Positions 7,483-11,089 of a DNA stretch of 11,089 nucleotides are shown here, one piece after another (within the stretch, counting starts at the first letter, position 1; each line of letters starts with the position of its first letter). This DNA is from Flavobacteriales bacterium (GTDB lineage Bacteria; Bacteroidota; Bacteroidia; Flavobacteriales_D; Cryomorphaceae): positions 30,090-41,178 of the forward strand of contig JAIVHQ010000208.1 of the NCBI GenBank assembly GCA_020200995.1, in the 5' to 3' direction. The notes under the pieces are model-generated. The model saw nothing but the letters and a program-made list of their open reading frames with translations. It did no database searches and was not told the DNA's origin. The position numbers and the translations under genes are program-made.

Positions 7483-8343
7483 ATGAAAATCCTGACATCA
7501 CTTATCACTTCGGCCCTCACAGCGGTAACGGTACTTTGCATTTCGCAGGATGCCACAGCCCAGACTGTGCTCGATGGCGCATGGATCAAGGAGCACAACA
7601 AAACTAAAAAGGTTGTGCAGTATCCCTTCATCAGAGAAGCGGATGTGATGTGGGCCCGTCGCGTGTGGCAAGACATCAACCTGCGCGAAAAAATGAACTT
7701 GCCACTCTACTATCCACTTGACGAGTCGAATGGTATGAAAAACCTCTTCTCGGTAATCCGGGACGCCCTCCTTGTTGAAGGCTCTATCACCGCATACAGC
7801 GTGGGTATATCCGGACAGGAGGACGACTTCAGGACTCCTATGTTGGTGAGTGATGTGAAAGCCATCTACGAAAACGTAGATACCACTTCTACCATGGACC
7901 CCGATACGGGTGAAATGATAGAACGCATTCAAACCATAGAACTGGAATCCGACGAGATTACCCAATACAGGATTAAGGAAGATTGGTTTTTTGATCGACA
8001 GCGTTCCGAAAGATATATCCGCATCATCGGTATAGCACCGATGAAAGAGAGAATGGATGAAGGTGAACCGACAGGCGCCTTCGAAACCCTCTTCTGGTTA
8101 TACTTCCCGGAGTGTCGCTACGTGTTTGCAAATTGGGACTCTTTTAACAGGATGAATGATGCCGAAAGGAGGTCATTCGACGACTTGTTCCAAAAACGAA
8201 TGTTTGCATCGACGATCATCAAAGAGAGCAACGTGTACAACAGGCCAATTTCAGATACCCATCGAGGTATTGATGCCCTGCTGAAGGCCGAGGAGATCAA
8301 AGAACAACTCTTCGTTCTGGAGCACGACCTTTGGAGCTTCTGA
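7483..8343 (+). CDS. gldN: T9SS/gliding ring protein GldN (PorN)
   Basis: Periplasmic protein that pairs with the lipoprotein GldK in the ring of the type IX secretion system and contacts the GldM arm. The ATG at 7483 gives a Sec signal peptide with likely cleavage after ATA at residue 26. The mature protein contains the family segment READVMWARRVWQDINLREK (51-70) followed by MNLPLYYP, and near its end the WLYFPECRYVFANWDSFN segment typical of GldN. At 286 residues it is in the usual range. It starts 11 bases after the gldM stop and is the last gene of the operon, with a strong intrinsic terminator 24 bases after its stop. The reading frame is intact, unlike that of gldM. Confidence 0.94.
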   Translation: MKILTSLITSALTAVTVLCISQDATAQTVLDGAWIKEHNKTKKVVQYPFIREADVMWARRVWQDINLREKMNLPLYYPLDESNGMKNLFSVIRDALLVEGSITAYSVGISGQEDDFRTPMLVSDVKAIYENVDTTSTMDPDTGEMIERIQTIELESDEITQYRIKEDWFFDRQRSERYIRIIGIAPMKERMDEGEPTGAFETLFWLYFPECRYVFANWDSFNRMNDAERRSFDDLFQKRMFASTIIKESNVYNRPISDTHRGIDALLKAEEIKEQLFVLEHDLWSF

Positions 8344-8366
8344 TTGCACGACGTATATAGAACTTC

Positions 8367-8396
8367 AAAAGGGGGTGAGCAATCGCCCCTTTTTTT
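8367..8396 (+). terminator. Strong intrinsic terminator after gldN
   Basis: AAAAGGGG at 8367-8374 pairs perfectly with CCCCTTTT at 8386-8393. The inner part can pair further (TGA with TCG, allowing one bulged G) around a GCAA loop of the stable GNRA type, and a T-run follows. It ends the porP-gldKLMN transcription unit. Confidence 0.85.
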
Positions 8397-8427
8397 ATGC
8401 GCAGAAAAACCGCCTTCAGTTAGTACG

Positions 8428-8459
8428 TTTTCTATAACCATTTTTTTCATCGACCTTTG
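8428..8459 (+). promoter_or_regulatory. Candidate Bacteroidota-type promoter for the ABC-F gene
   Basis: GACCTTTG at 8452-8459 matches the TAnnTTTG -7 consensus except for its first base, and it continues as CACCCGC, a context often seen around Bacteroidota start sites. A T-rich stretch (TTT at 8428-8430), 21 bases upstream, is a weak stand-in for the -33 TTG. Its position after the gldN terminator and 130 bases before the ABC-F start supports it. Transcription would begin near 8465, ahead of the short ORF at 8487. Confidence 0.45.
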
Positions 8460-8486
8460 CACCCGCGAAAAAAGGAGTCTCGGCGC

Positions 8487-8558
8487 ATGGCTTGTTCGAA
8501 TAAAACACGGCTAAACAGGCATATTTATGAGAATGAAAGCCTAAAAAACGACGGGTAG
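8487..8558 (+). CDS. Possible 23-residue leader peptide ORF
   Basis: ATG at 8487 opens a 23-codon frame (beginning MACSNKTRLNRH, ending LKNDG) closed by TAG at 8556-8558, 30 bases before the ABC-F start. AGGAG at 8473-8477 lies nine bases before the ATG, at a good Shine-Dalgarno distance; none of the larger genes in this window has such a site. The ORF lies just downstream of the candidate promoter, so it could be a regulatory leader peptide, a type known upstream of some ABC-F genes in Firmicutes. A 23-codon ORF can occur by chance, there is no recognised peptide family, and I see no attenuator hairpin between it and the ABC-F gene. Confidence 0.3.
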   Translation: MACSNKTRLNRHIYENESLKNDG

Positions 8559-8588
8559 AACCACGCTACAAATATCAGCTGAAACAGC

Positions 8589-10496
8589 ATGTTGAAGATT
8601 GAAAATATAAAACTTGCATTTGCCGAAAGGGTGCTGTTCGACGGCATCCAGGTGTTCATCGGCGAGAATGACAAAATAGGCCTGGTAGGAAAAAACGGCG
8701 CGGGTAAGTCGACCCTGCTTAAAATTATACTGGGCGCCGTAAAACCGAATGAGGGCAGCGTAATCAAGCCCAAGGAATTTACCCTGGGATACCTGCCGCA
8801 AGACCTCGACTTCGTATCGACCCTCGGAGTGTATGACGAGGTGATGACAGCATTTGAAGAGGTGCGGAGCCTCGAAAAAGAGCTGGATCGTTTGACAGGG
8901 GAGCTAGAGCGCCGAACGGATTACGAAAGTTCAGGCTATATGGACCTGGCCGAAGACCTCAATAAAGTCGCGGTACAACTCGGAATGCATGACATCAATA
9001 CCCAAGCGGAAGAAGTGGAACGCGTGCTGCTCGGACTTGGATTCGAGCGCTCGGACTTTGAAAAACCCCTCAACACCTTCAGCGGTGGATGGAAGATGCG
9101 GGTGGCACTGGCCAAAATCCTATTGAAAAAGCCCGACCTTATCCTGCTTGATGAGCCGACCAACCACCTCGACATGGAATCGGTGCAATGGCTTGAAAAA
9201 TACCTGAAAAATCAAACAGGTGCTGTGCTACTCATCTCCCACGACCGCACATTCCTTGATCAGGTAACGAACCGAACACTCGAACTGGTGAACGGGAAAG
9301 CCTACGACTACCCCATGCCCTACACCCGATTTATCGAGCAGCGAAAAGAGGTGATTCAACGCCAACTCGATGCCAAGAAAAACCAGGAAAAAGAAATCAA
9401 GCAGACTGAACAGCTGATCAATAAGTTCAGGGCCAAGAGCAGTAAAGCTTCATTCGCACAAAGCCTTATCAAGAAGCTGGACAAAATGGATATCGTAGAG
9501 GTGGACGATGAGGAGTCTTCCAACTTCGGTTTCAGGTTCAGGCCGGCACCCCGATCGGGAAAAGTAGTGGTGAAAGGAGACGACCTGGGAAAGTATTACG
9601 ACGACAAACGCATTTTCGAACACGTCAATTTTGAAATCGCACGCGGTGAGCGGGTTGCGCTGGTCGGTAAGAATGGCGCAGGCAAAACAACATTGACAAA
9701 AGTTATCGCGGGACTGACGCCATACAAGGGCGAATGTGAGCTCGGCTACAATGTGGATATCGGCTACTACAGCCAAAATCAAAGTGAAGAGCTGCCTGTT
9801 GATATGACGGTGCACGATGTAATCGACAACGAAGCCACGGGCGAGTACCGCAAGCAAGTGAGGTCGCTGCTCGGTGCCTTCATGTTTAGCGGCGATGATG
9901 TATTCAAGAAAGTAAAAGTGCTTTCAGGCGGCGAACGCGCCCGACTGGCATTGTGTAAGCTGCTGCTTCACGAATACAACTTCATCGTGCTCGATGAGCC
10001 CACAAACCACCTCGACATGAGGGCCAAGGATGTCCTCAAGCAGGCTTTGCAACAGTTTGACGGCACCCTGCTGATCGTATCGCACGACAGAGACTTCCTC
10101 AAAGGACTCACGGAAAGTGTTATGGAAATAAAAAACGGTGATATGACCGTTTTTCCCGGCGATATTTCGGAGTTTTTGGAAATGAAGCAAGCCGAGTCTA
10201 TCCGCGACTTTGAATACGAGCAAAAGAAAGTAAAAAGTCAGGCGGCCAAACAAAAAGGTGGCAACGAAAAAGAAAAGTGGCAACTTTCAAAGAAGATTTC
10301 GGGACTGGAGCGCGACATTGAAAAGCTCGAAACAGATTTGGAAGACCTGCGGTCAAAGGGTGGTGATATAGATCCTTCGGATGCCGAAGCGTTGAAAAAA
10401 TACCAGGAGAAACTCACTTGGCTGGAATCGAAGTTGAGCAAAAAAATGGAGGAATGGGAGACCGCTGAAGAATCGATGAATATTCTTGAAGGTTGA
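8589..10496 (+). CDS. ABC-F family ATPase (ribosome-associated translation factor)
   Basis: A cytoplasmic protein of 635 residues with two ATP-binding cassettes and no membrane segments, the ABC-F layout. Cassette 1 has Walker A GKNGAGKST (34-42), signature FSGGW (164-168), Walker B LILLDE (184-189) and switch His218. Cassette 2 has GKNGAGKTT (360-368), LSGGE (445-449), FIVLDE (465-470) and His499; all catalytic glutamates are present. The linker between them (about 241-325) is a charged helical pair containing FRAKSSKASFAQSLIKKLDK. This resembles the YheS/YdiF branch, where it reaches toward the P-site tRNA. A C-terminal coiled coil covers about 565-630. Members act on stalled ribosomes or alter elongation, and some give antibiotic protection. 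The short linker looks like a housekeeping type, not an extended resistance type, but substrate and function cannot be set from sequence. It is probably transcribed alone from the 8344-8588 region. Confidence 0.93.
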   Translation: MLKIENIKLAFAERVLFDGIQVFIGENDKIGLVGKNGAGKSTLLKIILGAVKPNEGSVIKPKEFTLGYLPQDLDFVSTLGVYDEVMTAFEEVRSLEKELDRLTGELERRTDYESSGYMDLAEDLNKVAVQLGMHDINTQAEEVERVLLGLGFERSDFEKPLNTFSGGWKMRVALAKILLKKPDLILLDEPTNHLDMESVQWLEKYLKNQTGAVLLISHDRTFLDQVTNRTLELVNGKAYDYPMPYTRFIEQRKEVIQRQLDAKKNQEKEIKQTEQLINKFRAKSSKASFAQSLIKKLDKMDIVEVDDEESSNFGFRFRPAPRSGKVVVKGDDLGKYYDDKRIFEHVNFEIARGERVALVGKNGAGKTTLTKVIAGLTPYKGECELGYNVDIGYYSQNQSEELPVDMTVHDVIDNEATGEYRKQVRSLLGAFMFSGDDVFKKVKVLSGGERARLALCKLLLHEYNFIVLDEPTNHLDMRAKDVLKQALQQFDGTLLIVSHDRDFLKGLTESVMEIKNGDMTVFPGDISEFLEMKQAESIRDFEYEQKKVKSQAAKQKGGNEKEKWQLSKKISGLERDIEKLETDLEDLRSKGGDIDPSDAEALKKYQEKLTWLESKLSKKMEEWETAEESMNILEG

Positions 10497-10536
10497 TTAC
10501 CTCAGCAGCTCAAAACAAGTTCAACGTCACTGTATT

Positions 10537-11089
10537 TTAAAACTCCTCCATCAGGTAAAGCCTCGCAGCCACTCCGAACTCCTCCGTCTCTTCACAGGTG
10601 ATGTAAAGCTCGGTGTCTGATTTGAACCGCACACCCTCCACCTGACCAAATTGAGAAAAGGGCCCCATGATGGCCTGCTCCTTTTTTCCGGAAAAGAAAT
10701 TACTCCCTTCAAAGTCGTAGAGTTTCCACACAAAGCAATTTCCGCTTGTACGGTTGCCCGTAAGCGCCACAATGGTTGCGTTTGCGTTTATATCCGCTCC
10801 GGTGATGCGACCACCCGTCTCAAAACTCCCCAGAAGCTCGGCGACATGCTGGGTTTCGGTGTCGGCGGGTACACGGTACATCTTGGTGCGTCGGTCGGAG
10901 CGGTGCCTGGTAAAAAGATAAATAAACCCTTCGTGGAAGAATGATGCCTCGCAGTCAAAGTTATGGTCGTCAATATCAAAGCGCGTCTGATCGGGATAGC
11001 TAAAAAATACGGTACCGTCTGCATTGGCAATATTGGTTCCTCCCGCATTCAAAGCGGAAACCCTGTGAATTCCAAGGTCAGTCCTGTCA
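10537..11089 (-). CDS. Probable beta-propeller protein, C-terminal part (N terminus outside window)
   Basis: On the minus strand the frame is open from the window edge to a TAA at 10539-10537, giving 183 visible residues and no true start. A TTG at 11052-11050 could be read as a start, but the frame continues upstream with plausible sequence (DLGIHRVSALNAGG). Repeating segments resemble a Bacteroidota propeller family with DxEA, LYLFT, TGAD and QxEGI motifs: FDCEASFFHEGFIYLFTRHR (about 10905-10964), ITGADINANATIVALTGN (about 10756-10809), and GQVEGVRF then ITCEE (about 10595-10650). This matches from memory extracellular or periplasmic proteins of unknown function in this phylum. No sorting signal is seen at the C terminus, which ends ARLYLMEEF. 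It converges on the ABC-F gene with a 40-base gap. Confidence 0.7.
   Translation of the reverse strand, partial: DRTDLGIHRVSALNAGGTNIANADGTVFFSYPDQTRFDIDDHNFDCEASFFHEGFIYLFTRHRSDRRTKMYRVPADTETQHVAELLGSFETGGRITGADINANATIVALTGNRTSGNCFVWKLYDFEGSNFFSGKKEQAIMGPFSQFGQVEGVRFKSDTELYITCEETEEFGVAARLYLMEEF

Noticed and set aside
8466..8520. tRNA-like sequence with TTCGAAT
   Set aside because: The bases on each side do not form a T-arm stem, and no acceptor, D or anticodon arms can be drawn around it.
10484..10536. Bidirectional terminator between the convergent ABC-F and propeller genes
   Set aside because: Only a four-pair AGGT/ACCT repeat with no T-run on either strand could be found, so I do not list a terminator here.

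Overview
The window is a stretch of Bacteroidota chromosome, most likely from the order Flavobacteriales. The evidence is the core type IX secretion/gliding cluster porP-gldK-gldL-gldM-gldN, a topoisomerase I with glycine-rich C-terminal repeats and a lysine/alanine tail, A-rich gene leaders without Shine-Dalgarno sequences, and promoter-like sequences of the TAnnTTTG type. Base composition is moderate. I cannot name the genus from this sequence alone.

Layout. (1) Positions 1-1400 hold the 3' part of topA on the + strand; its 5' end lies outside the window. (2) Positions 1397-2566 hold an arginase/formimidoylglutamase-fold protein that overlaps topA by ATGA and has lost several canonical metal ligands. 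(3) Positions 2567-2725 are non-coding and hold a promoter-like motif and a GC hairpin followed by a T-run. (4) Positions 2726-8343 hold the type IX secretion system (T9SS) operon in the order porP/sprF, gldK, gldL, gldM, gldN, all on + with 11-80 base gaps, closed by a strong intrinsic terminator at 8367-8396. (5) Positions 8344-8588 are a leader region with a promoter-like element and a possible 23-codon ORF that has a real Shine-Dalgarno sequence. (6) Positions 8589-10496 hold an ABC-F translation-factor ATPase. (7) Positions 10537-11089, on the - strand, hold the C-terminal part of a probable beta-propeller protein facing the ABC-F gene.

How the genes work together. GldL and GldM form the inner-membrane proton-driven motor. 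GldK (lipoprotein) and GldN form the periplasmic ring attached to the outer membrane. PorP/SprF-family proteins are outer-membrane components that help secretion or anchor substrates. The GldL residues thought to carry protons and the GldM N-terminal arginine are all present.

The most striking anomaly is in gldM. The reading frame breaks near 6205-6228, and part of the first periplasmic domain appears to be missing, so as written the gene cannot make a full motor protein. This is either a real lesion or a sequencing/assembly error. No wholly new system is evident. The best leads are the gldM break, the degenerate ureohydrolase next to the T9SS operon, and the short SD-led ORF ahead of the ABC-F gene.
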